From: Phycomyces blakesleeanus NRRL 1555(-)
Lineage: Eukaryota; Mucoromycota; Mucoromycetes; Mucorales; Phycomycetaceae
Length of the DNA stretch: 64,000 nucleotides
Direction of reading: 5' to 3'
NCBI RefSeq assembly: GCF_001638985.1
Contig: NW_017265136.1
Location: forward strand, 2,216,269-2,280,268
The translations under genes were made by a program, and so were the position numbers. Shown in pieces: positions 21,720 to 33,430 of this stretch (position 1 is its first letter; every line of letters starts with the position of its first letter). The notes under the pieces were generated by a model, which ran no database searches, was not told where the DNA came from, and saw only the letters and a list, made by a program, of their open reading frames with translations.

Positions 21720-23166
21720 ATGAGCCCTGTCGACCTTAAGACCACCGGTTTCGGTACTCGCGCTATCCATGCTGGCCAGGAACCCGACCCTGTCACCCAG
21801 GCTGTCATTCCCCCTATCTCCCTTTCCACCACCTTCAAGCAGTCTGCTGCTGGTGTCCACTCTGTAAGATAACGCTTTTTTTTTTTAAAAAAATTATATA
21901 ATATGTATATATATACACATATATTTGCTTAATATAAAACTCCACCATATATATTCCCACGGGGTCTGTTACTCACACTCTTAAATAGGGATATGATTAT
22001 TCCCGCTCAGGTAACCCTACTCGTAACGGTTTCGAGACTGCTGTTGCTGCTCTGGAAGGTGGTAAGTACGGCCTTGGTTTTGCTTCTGGCTCTTCCGTTA
22101 CCGCCACTATCATCAGCACTCTTGGCGCCGGATCCCACTTGATCTCTGTCAACGATGTCTACGGTGGAACCTACCGCTACTTCACCAAGGTTGCTTCCAA
22201 GAACGGCGTTGAGGCTACCTTTGTCAACTTGAGCGTTGCCAAGAACATCGAGAAGCACTTTAAGCCCAACACCAAGGTAAATATTAATAATGATATTAAT
22301 AATAACAAGACCACGTCTCCCCCGCAAAATTATAGAGAGATAGAGGGAGTTTCTTTATATATATATATATTATTATTATTATTATTCGATTTTTGTTTAT
22401 TGACGTGTTCTTTGTGTGAATTAAGCTTGTGTGGATTGAAACACCCACCAACCCTACCTTGTGCATCATCGATATCCGCGCTATTGCCGAGATTGCCCAC
22501 GCCCACGGTGCCTACTTGGTCGTCGACAACACTTTCATGAGCCCTTACTTCCAGAACCCCCTTTCCCTTGGTGCCGATGTCGTCGTTCACTCTGTGACCA
22601 AGTACATCAACGGTCACTCTGACGTTGTCATGGGTGTTGCTGTCACCAGCGACGAGACTCTTTACGAGAAGATCCAGTTCATGCAAAACTCCATGGGCGC
22701 CGTTCCCTCTGCCTTTGACTGCTACCTTGCCCGCCGTGGCTTGATGACCCTCGAGATCCGTATGCAGCGCCACGAGCAGAACGCCAAGACCATTGCCGCC
22801 TACCTCGAGAAGAACGAGCACATCGAGGCCGTCATCTACCCCGGTCTTGCCTCCCACCCCCAGCACGAGTTGGCCAAGCGCCAGCAAAAGGGTTTCGGTG
22901 GCATGGTGTCTTTCCGCACCAAGGGCACCCTCGATAACGTCAACAAGATGCTCGGTCACCTCCAGTACATCACCCTTGCCGAGTCTCTTGGTGGTGTCGA
23001 GAGCTTGATCGAGGTTCCTGCTGTCATGACCCACGGTTCGGTCAGCCCTGAAGATCGTGCCGTTTTGGGTATCACCGACACCCTTGTCCGTCTCTCGGTC
23101 GGTATCGAGAACGTCGAGGATTTGATCAACGATCTCAAGCAGGCTTTGGATAAGGCCTACCTTTAA
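21720..23166 (+). CDS. CYS3: Cystathionine gamma-lyase
   Basis: Exons 21720-21863, 21989-22276 and 22426-23166, all phase 0, 390 residues, the usual length. It is a PLP-dependent Cys/Met-metabolism enzyme (fold type I) that splits cystathionine to cysteine, 2-oxobutyrate and ammonia in the cytosol. Diagnostic blocks: TRAIHAGQEPDPVTQAVIPP, YSRSGNPTRNG, the PLP-site SVTKYINGHSDV with Lys at residue 203, LVVDNTFMSPY and AESLGGVESLIEVPAVMTH. These match gamma-lyases better than beta-lyases or gamma-synthases. Codon use is strongly C-ending (ATC, GTC, AAC, TAC), unlike its neighbours, which indicates high expression. The same bias creates a long meaningless open frame on the opposite strand. Confidence 0.95.
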
Positions 23167-23679
23167 ATGTACATACAACACATACACACAAACTCGCCTT
23201 TTTTTTCAAGTTCCTTTTCTTCTTCTTTTCTTTAGACAGAGAAATATATGAAAAAGAAAGGGGGGCGAGGCCAGAGATAGAGAAGGGGAGGGTATAATTT
23301 TTCCCTTCTTTCTTTTTCTTTTTTATGTACCTCAGATATATATCTTTATTAAATTACATTACATTGTCTTCTTCTTTACCATCTTCATCCTTTCTATTAT
23401 TTTATATACATAATAAAATAAATATATACATTATATATACGTTTCATCTTTTTGATCTGATTTTATTCAGGTATTAATAATCAATGTGTGGTATAATTAT
23501 AGTGCAATATCTATAAAGCTATAAAGCTATAATGACATTTAAGGTTATCATATTTGTAACCAAGGTTTCAAAATAAAATACAAAAACCAAAAAAAAAAGC
23601 TTTGTTTTTAGACCCTTGCTAACCACTTTTGTTTTATTTTTATTGTTGTGAATAGTGGCTATGAGCCTATACTATCCTG

Positions 23680-23800
23680 TGGATCAGTTGTGACCAGAAT
23701 TTCCCATTGATGTATATAGTTATCTTCTCAAGTTGTTACCCACGCTCTTTGAGAAATATATCATTTTGAAACATACTACACCCTTTAGTATAACAATATA
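23680..23800 (+). repeat. Dispersed repeat, copy A (second copy near 60735-60860)
   Basis: Shared blocks in the same order: GTGGATC followed by GTGAC, then TATATA, then GCTCTTTGAGAAATATA, TTTGAAAC and ATACTAC. Identity is partial, so these are old copies of one short interspersed element. I find no coding potential and cannot assign a class; a SINE is possible. Confidence 0.55.
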
Positions 23801-23863
23801 TTTAACATTATTAACCCACCCCTCACAATTTTTACCAATTATATCCGTTAAGAGACAATATAC

Positions 23864-24016
23864 AAGGCGCATTTTTAAGAGTTACTGACTGTTATGAATC
23901 CATCTTCTTTTCAAATAAACAGCACAGAAAAGTGTTCTTAGGTTATTAAGGATCATAATAAACATCCAGGCCCTCTTTTTTTATACATAAAAAAAACTAT
24001 CCCAAAAATGCGCCTT
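23864..24016. repeat. Small inverted-repeat unit, 13-bp arms
   Basis: AAGGCGCATTTTT at 23864-23876 is mirrored exactly by AAAAATGCGCCTT at 24004-24016. TA dinucleotides occur next to both arms. The spacing and size fit a tiny MITE; the class is unknown. Confidence 0.55.
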
Positions 24017-24261
24017 ACAAGTGTGTTTTACTGTACTCAGAATCAAATATGGAACGATCATCATCTTTAACATGACACTTGGTGTGGACATACTAAAAGT
24101 TCCAAAAAACAACAATTCTTTCAAACTACTACCACCATAGCAAACATAGGACACTTTTAGCTCTTTTTTTTTTGTTTTTGTTTCTTATTGCTATTACTAT
24201 TGATTGTTGGAGATAAAAGCATGGTCTTTTTTTAAAAAAAAAACTTGATATTCGATTTCAT

Positions 24262-27170
24262 TTAGAGCTTGGCTTGAGAACCAAATACAATTTTTGCCTC
24301 TAAAATTGAAATATGATTTTATTTTATGGTTAGTCATCTGGGTTACTACTCCTCTAAAATGCTAGCAATAACAATAATTATTACCTTCCAATAGACTATC
24401 TTTATCCAAGACTGTGATAGGTTCGCCAAAACTATTGCTAGTACACCAACGACGTACAACTGTCACGTCTTCTTGAGCACCAGAAATACTATTTGCTACA
24501 GCCCAGGAAGCTTGTTCGAGCAGCAGAGTGCCTGCCAATATACGGCCCAGAGCAAACATAAGCTGGCGACTACTAGCCTCTAACTGGGTAGAATCGGTAG
24601 TTTGCCTGACAAATGTTTGGGTATTTTCCAAAGCATCCTTAATAATTGATCCAATTGCCTTGAATTTCTCGGGATCCGAAGAAACAGAATTTTCAATCTT
24701 GCTTAAAATTGTCTAAAATACATAATATATTTATATTTATATATATACTCAAAATAATAATGGCAACAATCGAACTTACTGATGCAAAAATATTGAGTAT
24801 ACGACCCTTGGTCTCTTTTAGGACTCGCAAGACATCCATAGCCATTACATTAGTCGTTCCTTCCCAAATAGTATTCACTTGGGCATCTCTCAATTGACGG
24901 CCAATTCCAATTTCTTCCATATAACCCTTAGATAAAGAAGTTAATGAATAAGAATAAGAAACGGTTGAAAAGATTAGATTAATAATTCACAGTGTATAAT
25001 ATATATATATACCTGTCCACCGATTGCTTCCATAGCCTCACTGCAGCAGTCGAGTCCGATTTTACACACAAACCCTTTTGCAATTGGGGTTAAGAAACGC
25101 AGCAATTCGCTATCTTGCTTGTATCCCGGATGACCTTCAAGACATTCTGTTCTGCCCAATAGTTCAACCGCATAGAACAATATCTGGGTACTGGCTCGAG
25201 AAGTCATCTCAAGGGTAGCCAACGTAGTTATATGCAAAGGCAATCGAGACAACGATTTTGTGAACGCCTGTTGCGATAATCATTATAATATTAGGAGTTA
25301 ATATAAATTGGTTTAGCTTGAATATATGTATATATACTCTATGCAAGTATACACTAATTATTTTCATTTTTTTGGTCTTGCCTGACGCTTTGTGGCAAAG
25401 TCTTTTGCGATAGCGAGCGAACGACGAAGAGCTGTAACAACGCCCAGGCATGCGTATAATCTGGTAATATTCAGAATAGTTGCGATTTTGGGGATACCTC
25501 TTCCGATATCACCAATCTATAGCAGTAATAATAATAATAATAATAAAAAAAAATCCGTAATTGTTATTCTACCTCATTTTGTGCTCCTATAGACTTTGTA
25601 TATATATATACATAAAGTTTATTTACCATTTGAGCTTTCATTCCATTTAATTCTAGTTCAGCTGTAGGCAGTGCCTTTGTACCATACTTGTTCTTTAATC
25701 TGTGGACACGCACACCATTCATCTTTCCTTCTGGTGTACGCATCTTGGCTACATATAATGATAGTCCCTTAGTACCCTATTCAAGTTTTTTTTTTCGGAA
25801 ATGACAGTTTGAATTTGTTAGGTATATACGTATGTACATATATATTCTCCTTACTTTTGTAACCAGCCCAGTTTTGGGATCCACAGTACGTGCAAGTAGC
25901 ATGGTCATGTCTGCTGTAGTAGCACTGGAAAACCACTTGAAACCATTGATGTCCCAAATGTTGTTTTCTGGATCAGACAAAACGGCCAATGTCTCCGAAT
26001 TTCCTGCAAGAAAATATAATTATATATATACATATAAATATGTGAGTAATCTTAGTTCTTGCGGTTTGTTTAACATTCAAGTAACAAGTTACCCAAGTCG
26101 CTGCCTCCTGGACGTTCAGTCATCCACTGGCCACTTGTCCAAAATTCTTTTGGGTCGCGGCTAGCGTTGCACATGTAGGTGAGTAGATCTATCACATGTT
26201 TGTTACTGTAACAAACCTCAAAAGATGGGGTAGAAACTCCGCCTTTAGATTGTCATCATCAACAAGTTCAATTAGACGTGCAGCACCGTCTATCAGAAAA
26301 AAAAACAGGTAAGAATATCGCAAATTAACTACAGATGTTGTTGTGAAGTATAGTGTAGTCGTGAATTTTACCCGTCATTGAAATTGGACACAAGAATACT
26401 GCCGAGGAAGGCGAAAATAAATAATGCTTTGCAAATTGATATAGGCGAGAGTACTCATTAAACTGACGCTCAAAACCAATAGCCACAAGCCCTTCCTCTG
26501 CAGCCACTGTATTGAGATCTTTCCAGCCTTGACTAACAGTGATTTCATCAACTCGTCTAAGAGAATTGTTTTTATATAGAAACATTAGAAAAGAGGAAAA
26601 TAAAGAAATTAAAAAAGTTTATTTTAAATATTAAGAAGCAATTGATTTTCAATCTACCTGTTCCAAGCATCATATTGACGAAGGCGGGGGTAGTTATTTG
26701 GCTCATCAGCATCATCTGCCATAAGAGCAATATCTACACACGTACAGCAATTTATTTGTTTATTTATTTAGAGTGGTGACTTATATAGAGCCTGGATGTC
26801 TATTTATTGATTTCACGTGAAGCTTCGTTCTTTACCTCCAACTACTCTCCCTCCAAGGTTATACAGATCAGGCTCTATTTGCTTCAGTATTTCTGAAGGA
26901 ATACGACGCTTCAAAATATTTCTCAAGACATGATCGTCTTCGTATTGGTTTGTAAGTTGTGGTGGGCTCTGAATAATTAAGCAAAGGCATTGACATAGAA
27001 ACATCAGTTTTAACAACATCATTAATCATTATCTATCGAAATATAAGCTATATATATATATCTCTCACCTGAAAAAAGCCAATATCTGAAGAAGCAACAG
27101 GAGGGGCATTGGTTTGAACTCCAGGATGTATTCCTTTCTGAATTGACTGGGAAGGGTTTGTGATACTCAT
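24262..27170 (-). CDS. Acyl-CoA dehydrogenase family protein, AidB-like, predicted peroxisomal
   Basis: Thirteen exons: 27170-27069, 26968-26836, 26733-26658, 26556-26372, 26289-26217, 26160-26093, 26003-25855, 25776-25627, 25516-25382, 25267-25013, 24926-24780, 24712-24385, 24299-24262; 612 residues. It is an FAD-dependent ACAD-fold protein. Blocks: N-terminal SDIGFFQ, MTERPGGSDLG (FAD/substrate-binding signature), IWDINGFKWFSSATTADMT, RDAQVNTIWEGTTNVMAMDV. The N-terminus, length and blocks resemble E. coli AidB and the ACAD10/11 branch. The last mini-exon encodes a C-terminal Ala-Lys-Leu, a type 1 peroxisomal signal, which favours a peroxisomal oxidation role (inference). The intron 25268-25381 starts with GC instead of GT, required by the frame. 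Substrate unknown. Confidence 0.88.
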
Positions 27171-28535
27171 AGTTTAAGTGAGAGAGGGAGATAGAAAAGA
27201 GAAAGAAAAGTAATACACAGGGTTGGTAATTTTATACTTTTTTTATTTTACTTTATTTCACTTAAAAAAAACGTAGCTGCACTGAGATTTGAAATCCGAA
27301 AATTCAATCAAATCCAATTTTATATTTCCCACAGATCCTAATATAAAAATAATAAGGAGTAATCTACAAGGGGTAGGGACAAAATCATTATGTTTTTTCT
27401 ATTTAAAAGAAAACTAGCTTAGTAAAAAAATGGTTACTTTGGCTAATAATTCAAATATAAAGTATACTTTTTGACAAGCAATACCATGACCTGTGGTAAG
27501 ATCTGAATAGTTAGGGCTTACAATAAATAATTCTTTATTATGGAATAATTTGGCATTTGCTAAAGAAAATAAACTTATAGTTTTTACTAACACAGATAAA
27601 GACGCTGTGATATAGCAATGAGGCTCACTACGATCTTGAGTTTATGTTATGTTTCTGTAACAAATTATCGCCACTGATTTTGATCCAAAATAGATAGAAG
27701 AGTATGGTTATGCCAACTTTTTTTTTTTTTTTTTTGGTAAATCACCTTTAGTAAATGCCTCTAATAACAAAATTTTAGATAAAAATTACTACTTTCCATG
27801 CAAAGACATAGTAGGCTATATAGTCTTTAGATCAAATAATAACTAATCCAAACATTTGTTCCGTATTCTAATAAATCTAAATATTACAACACTTAAATAA
27901 GTTTATTAATTGCATTCTCACGGCTACATGCTTAAAAAGGTTTGACATTTGATAAACTATTTAACCTAAAAATAATAATAGTTTGTTTCTTTTAGAGCAT
28001 TCACAGCGGTTTGTCAAAACTAAAGTCCCATTTTTTACTGCATGAATAGAGAACCCGTTGGGATGCGATTTTTTGCAAGACTGCTAAAAAATAATTAAAA
28101 AAAAAAAAAAAAACAACAACCACAGTTGATGAAAACATAAGTACTGTGACAAACATAAAAGAAATACATCTTAATAAACTTGACTTTCAAGGCTTATTCT
28201 ATTAAGTAGATGTATATAAAATTTCCTTGATTATATTGTGTTTGGTTTTGAAGGGGGAAAATAAGCTCAATCTCTACTAAAGACTTAGATATGGGATGGA
28301 GTGAAAATTTGGGAATTCACTAATTTTTCACTCCAATTCATAACTAAATGGCCTCCACGGTAAAATTTTGGAATTTTTCATTGGAAATTAATTAGCCGCT
28401 TAAAATAATAATGGGCAAAGATTTAGAATTTTTACTCGATAACGGGTTCTCTAGTAGCATAAAAATTATCTTTGAAACTAATATTAAAGACCCACATATA
28501 TATATTACTTTATTTGAATACATTTGGTCAAGATA
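27171..28535. other. Intergenic region with a MITE-like repeat
   Basis: AT-rich promoter side of the acyl-CoA dehydrogenase, then a repetitive segment at 27994-28470. Poly-T and poly-A runs near 27719-27735 and 28099-28113. No coding region is supported on either strand. Confidence 0.6.
27994..28470. repeat. MITE-like element with inverted inner repeat
   Basis: Begins with TTAGAGCATTCACAGCGG, which recurs with one change at about 51800. Its left part contains TAGAGAACCCGTT (about 28047) and its right part the reverse complement AACGGGTTCTCTA (about 28441). The outer limits are uncertain and no target duplication was identified. Confidence 0.45.
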
Positions 28536-29691
28536 TTACTGAAGACCATACAAATAAGTTGCGTAGATAACTAATAGTGCGCCGGAAATGAATAAACTTG
28601 AAACTGTGGTTCCAAACACACACACACTAATGAGACTAGACAGCAGAATACTGATGCTTGTTGCAAATCCTTTCAGAATACTATCGGCATGTTTGACCAC
28701 CAGCGCAACAATTAACCCTCCAGAGGCTTGGATACCAATAACGACCCAGGTCAGGACATTGTAGTTTGCAAAAAATCCCTTTTCTAGAATTACTGGTCCG
28801 TCTTGGAGTGCTACTACAAACACAAGTCCCAAGATAACAGAAAAGAACGAGAGCTGTATATTTCCAATCCATAATTGACTGGCTTCTGCATTGGCATGAT
28901 CTTCTTTCTTAGCTTCCTTTTGGCGTTCTTCATCTTCAGATGGGGCCTGTCGTACAGCGGGTGCCTTGATGATCTTTTCAAAATATACTCCTGCCAACCC
29001 TGATAGCATACATGCTATCATAACTGTCAAAATACCCTGTACACTTGACTGGTTACCAAGAGTAGGTTCGCCAGCCTCAATGGAACTTGAGCCTCGGGGT
29101 AAGACTACAAGACCGATACCAAAAGTAAGTAACCCAAGAGCAAACCACTGGCGATGCGATAAGCTTCGGTTCAGCATTGTAACGCTAAATAAGGCAGTCG
29201 TAAGGATCTTGAGCTGATAAGTAACCTGAAAGGTAGCAGCATCGAGATGTGTTGCTGCAATGTACTGAAGATTGTTCTGTGAAATGTACTCAATTAGACA
29301 AAGGAATTATTTATTTTTAGGGGGCCAAAAAAGGAAGGTACCTGCACTAGATAAAGAATAGCAGGAAATGAAAACTTGATTGATTGACGCCATTGAACAA
29401 TTAGTTCACGATGCAACATTGCCATTAGTTGGGTGAATGAGCGTTGTTTACGAGGAAGGTAGGCATAAAGAAATCCCAGGCAAATAATAGTCTTTATAAT
29501 TTCACTCATGAGTACGGCTGTAGATGCCAGATAACGCCCATCTTCTTCTACACTGGCACGTGTGTAGCGCATTACAAGAATGAGCGCACTGTTCTGGACG
29601 ACGAGCGTCAGGAGAGAGAGGATCTTTAGAGAGACTGTGTACCGAGTAGTGAGTATTTCATTGACATTGAAACGAAATATGGTGTACCCAT
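28536..29691 (-). CDS. UDP-galactose/nucleotide-sugar transporter (NST, SLC35A-like)
   Basis: Exons 29691-29688, 29634-29342 and 29276-28536 give 345 residues. The first coding exon is only ATGG; splicing to 29634 yields MVSLKILSLLTLVVQNSALI, a standard start for this family, and no other in-frame ATG is available. Family blocks: VVQNSALILVMRYTR, YLASTAVLMSEIIKTIICL, YLVQNNLQYIAATHLDAATFQV-YQLKI and FATSISILLSSLISVCVFG near the end. About ten membrane segments. Members exchange UDP-sugars for UMP across the Golgi membrane (family knowledge). The exact sugar cannot be told from sequence. It lies 139 bases downstream of the PRPP synthetase stop, on the same strand. Confidence 0.9.
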
Positions 29692-29830
29692 CAACCAACA
29701 AAAAGGAGAAGAAAGAGGATCCTTGGTGACTGTTGCATGACTTTAAATACAATTCTTCCTCAACGTTTGTCTCTAAAAAAAAATAAGGAGAATGCAATGC
29801 GGTGTATTTTTCTTTATAAAAGGCGTTCCA

Positions 29831-31187
29831 TTAAACGATTGCGTGGTTGGGGTCAAAGAGCATCGACAAAGACTCGCCAAAATGAATACGTCTTATTGCT
29901 TCTGAGAAAATAGGTGCGACGTCAAACACCTTGATCTTTTTGCTGGTGATTCTCTGGTTTTGAGAAACAACTGAATTACTGACAGCCATTTCATCAATTG
30001 TCGACCTTTCAATATTCTCAATTGCACCCGCGGAGAGAATTGCATGGGTAACAAGGGCGTAAATCTTCAAAGCGCCCTTTTTGCGCAGAAGAGCAGCGGC
30101 CTTTGTGATAGTAAACGAAGTGTCGGCTATGTCATCGACAAGAATACAGTCCTTTCCTCGCACATCTCCGACCAGAATCAACTCAGCCTTTTCCGATCGT
30201 ACTTGGCGACGCTCCTTGTGAATTAACGCAAAGTCCATGCAAAGTTTTTCTGCAATAGAAGTTGCACTACATACACCTTTTGTCACTTGACCCCGTACTG
30301 TACCGCGTATCGCATTACATTATATTATATCATATTAATACTTACCGCTTGGCGCCTCCGGCATCAGGAGAGACAATGACAGCATTTTCGTAGTTTGGAA
30401 TTTGATGGCGGATGTATTTAATCATCAAAGGCAAACTACGCAGGTTATCAACGGGACAATCGAAAAAGCCTTGGAACTAAATCCCGACAATGAAATATCG
30501 AGTAATGGGATCATTATTATTTTCATTTTTTTATAGAAAAAACTATTTCCAGAGATTAATTTTACCTGAGCATCGTGAAGATCCATAGTAATGATGTGAT
30601 CAGCTCCGGCACAAGTCAAAAGGTCAGCAATCAGGGTGCCCGATCGTGCAACCCATTCACGGTATGGGGCCTTTTCCTTGTTGGTCTCCTGCCCAGCTGC
30701 TGCAAGGGTGAGTTTTTTTAAGAGTTGCTGAGAGAGATCTTCTGTGTTTTGCTGAGGGGGTTCTCCTTGGGGAGTTGCAGGTGGCAATCTAGCTAGAGGA
30801 GCACCAGAAGCCTTGTAAGGTACATCAGCTTGGCGAGAGTAGGGGAAGTATGGAATCTGATGATATAAAGAATTTATCAGAGTCAATTGTGGCCATAATA
30901 TATACATATATCATATATCATACCACACAGGTAATGCGCTTCGCCGAGGCAATTTTGCAGGCATTGACCATGATGAGAAGTTCAATAAGATTGTCATTGA
31001 CATGACCACAACCAGACTGAATAATGTAAACATCACGCTCACGCACAGACTCGTTTAATTCCACGCTAGTCTCATTGTTACTGAATTTTTGGAGTTTTGT
31101 CTTTCCGGCTGAGATACCAAGACGGCGACAGATGAGGTCTGTTAGTTCGGGATGGGATGAGCCACCAAAGACAACAAGGTTTCGCAT
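29831..31187 (-). CDS. Ribose-phosphate pyrophosphokinase (PRPP synthetase) with inserted segment
   Basis: Exons 31187-30924, 30856-30566, 30476-30346 and 30266-29831; 373 residues. Makes PRPP from ribose-5-phosphate and ATP for purine, pyrimidine, His and Trp synthesis in the cytosol. Blocks: [74 protein letters not shown] and the PRPP loop [11 protein letters not shown]. After IPYFPYSRQ there is an insertion of roughly 50 residues rich in Pro, Gln and Ala (about residues 98-150) where catalytic subunits usually have a short flexible loop. Comparable non-homologous regions occur in some yeast Prs paralogues and in PRPP synthetase-associated proteins. The catalytic residues I can see are retained, so it is probably an active or complex-forming subunit. 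Confidence 0.92.
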
Positions 31188-32168
31188 AATGTAATGAAGC
31201 AGAGAAAGGCTAAGAAAACAAAAATCAATAGTCCATTTTTTTTTAAAGCAAGGTCCGCTCGATCCGTGACTCTTCTTAATATATCTGACACCTTGCTTGC
31301 ACAAATGTGATTATACGAATTGGGACTGCTGCTGATGTCAGACGATATAAAGGAAGAGGCATAACCCCTTTGAAAAGAACTTTCACAAAAAATCATAGTC
31401 GTTATTTTATCTAAAGTGTAAAGCATAAAAATAAGGTCCTTTCCCCACATAGTCAATTATTTTTTTCCTGGTACAAAATCAGTTACACAGATTAACCCGG
31501 TGACTTAGGTTTTGACTTAAAACTGACTACTGCTGTGATGTCCGACACATAGACAAGTTAGTCCTGGCAAACTATATAAGCTTTGTTGTGAGCAGCGATA
31601 TAATAGCACATGATAAAATATCACTTGGTGTGGACAGACTAAAAGTTCAAAAAGGGCAAAAAAAAGGACAAAACAAGTTCATCCTAAAATTAGTCAGACA
31701 GACTAATTTATGACTGTTTACATCTTTTTTTAAAAAAAAATAGTTCAAAGTTGTGCCTATAATGTCGTCTCTGTCATTAAGCGAAAACCTCCTATTGCAA
31801 GTTATTCTAGACCTTGCACCTTATAGCACATATTTTTCATCAGAAGCATGCTCTTCTTCTCAATCCAAATGAGAATGGAAGAAGACTAAGCCAATTAGAG
31901 TTGATTAAAAAATTTGCCCTTTTCCCCCCTTTTTTGAACCTTCAAAAAAAAAAGGGCAAAATAAATTAAAACTTTCGTTCAATAATATGACTTTGATTTT
32001 TGCTCTTTTTTTTCGCCTTTTTTGAACTTTTAGTCTGTCCACACCAATTGTAACCTGGGTTATCGGATATTATACGGATCTCTTCTTTTTGTAGTTAAAT
32101 GAGATGAATGCTGTCTATTACTTTATTTTATTTTATTTTATTTTATTTTATTTTTGTTTGTTTGTGCT
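31188..32168. other. Intergenic region containing a TA-flanked MITE
   Basis: Between the PRPP synthetase start and the Rsa3 stop. The central 430 bases form an inverted-terminal-repeat element (31621-32050). The rest is AT-rich promoter and 3' flank with a (TTTTA)n tract at 32121-32152. Confidence 0.65.
31621..32050. mobile_element. MITE with about 45-bp terminal inverted repeats, TA-flanked
   Basis: Left end TCACTTGGTGTGGACAGACT continues AAAAGTTCAAAAAGGGCAAAA. The right end is its near-perfect reverse complement (GAACTTTTAGTCTGTCCACACC near 32024-32045). TA flanks both sides (31619-31620, 32051-32052), as expected for a Tc1/mariner-type target. No coding region inside 430 bases, so it would be non-autonomous. 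A related end occurs near 24076. The class assignment is inference. Confidence 0.7.
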
Positions 32169-32516
32169 CTATTGTACCTCCTTTGCTTCTGCTAAAATAA
32201 TGTCTTGTTCCAGATCTGAAAAGATATCCACACCAGCCTCCAGGGAGCTGATTAAGATATTCAAGCGCATTGTGTCAAAGCTCGGTTCCTATTCAGATAT
32301 TAAATAAAAAATAAACGTATGCTCTCAAGAATAGATTAATTTCTCATACCTGTCGAATTGTATCTAAGTCAGTTCCAAACGCCTGAGTCATCTTGGTCAT
32401 GTAATGGTCTCTGAACTGTTTCTTTGTACTCTTTTGAGCTTCTGAACATTGTGTATCTTCTTCTTCTTTATCTTCTTCAATATCTTCGGCCTCAGCCTCT
32501 TCAACCACTTCTTCCC

Positions 32517-32553
<37 letters not shown>

Positions 32554-32960
32554 CTCTTCCTCTTCCTCCTCTTCATCATCATCGTTATTTTCGATTTGCT
32601 GTATGACTTGTTCTAAGACAGAAGAATCCATTTCTTCATCAAGATCATCAAACAGTCCCCCGCTGGTCTTTTCTGCAGGCTCTGTAATGAGATTAGATCA
32701 GTCATTTGAATGAAACTAATGTTTGGCCGGGATCTTTAGAGACAATTACCTTGAATTTCTTCTACTACTTGTGTCTAGATCAAAAGTGATCATGTCAATT
32801 TCTTTTTCAATTTCTTAATCGTTAGTAAAAAAATAAAACTTACTTCTTGAACTATCTCTTCAACATGTTTTTTTGCGTGTTTTGATGCGCTCTTGTTGAT
32901 ATTATTATCACCACGTCTCTTGTTGCCTGCAACAGCTTTGTTTGATTTTTTGTTAGCCAT
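32169..32960 (-). CDS. RSA3: Ribosome assembly protein 3 (Rsa3)-like
   Basis: Exons 32960-32844, 32774-32750, 32681-32350 and 32288-32169 are in phase and give 197 residues. A Lys/Asn-rich N-terminus (MANKKSNKAVAGNKRRGD) is followed by a long Asp/Glu tract and the Rsa3 C-terminal domain: FRDHYMTKMTQAFGTDLDTIRQ (split across 32350) then EPSFDTMRLNILISSLEAGVD ending with a short tail. The C-terminal domain is the family's defining part; Rsa3 acts in the nucleolus with Dbp6 in early 60S assembly (family knowledge). The second exon is only 25 bases. Confidence 0.85.
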
Positions 32961-33393
32961 TTGTGTAAGTATAAAGTACGATTTTGAGACGATTTCACAC
33001 TGGGTTATAATTTTGCAAAGTTAAGCCACATTCAAGGAAACCAAGAACAAATTGGGTGTATCATAAAGACATCACGCACGGACACGCACAGACATACTTA
33101 TGAAATGTTAATGCTGAATACATGTGGTAAATTAATATGGGGAGCTTATTATGTAATTGAAACATACATATATAGCATTAGCCGAAAGATGTGGTCCTGT
33201 TTAGCGGCTTTAGCTCTAAAAGCAGGCCACTTTAGACATTGACACCAAAGCATGATTTTTTCAGACTAATTATCTTTTCCAAAATTATAAACCCGAGATT
33301 GATTAGCTAAAGAGCCATCAACTTTTTTGTACAGCTGTTGAATATCAGGTCATTGGGCGTGTGAGTTTTAGTGTTCAAATGGAAATGGGAGGG

Positions 33394-33430
<37 letters not shown>

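Larger units (their letters stand above)
23167..24261. other. Convergent intergenic region with dispersed repeats
   Basis: Between the stop of cystathionine gamma-lyase and the stop of the acyl-CoA dehydrogenase. Besides homopolymers it holds a dispersed repeat (23680-23800) shared with 60.7-60.9 kb, a small inverted-repeat unit (23864-24016), and one end of the terminal repeat seen in the 31.6 kb MITE (TTGGTGTGGACA at about 24078). No gene is seen. Confidence 0.65.

Noticed and set aside
22330..23187. 285-codon open frame on the minus strand opposite cystathionine gamma-lyase
   Set aside because: It is the shadow of strong C-ending codon bias in the lyase gene; the protein is Gly/Val/Asp/His-rich without a domain.
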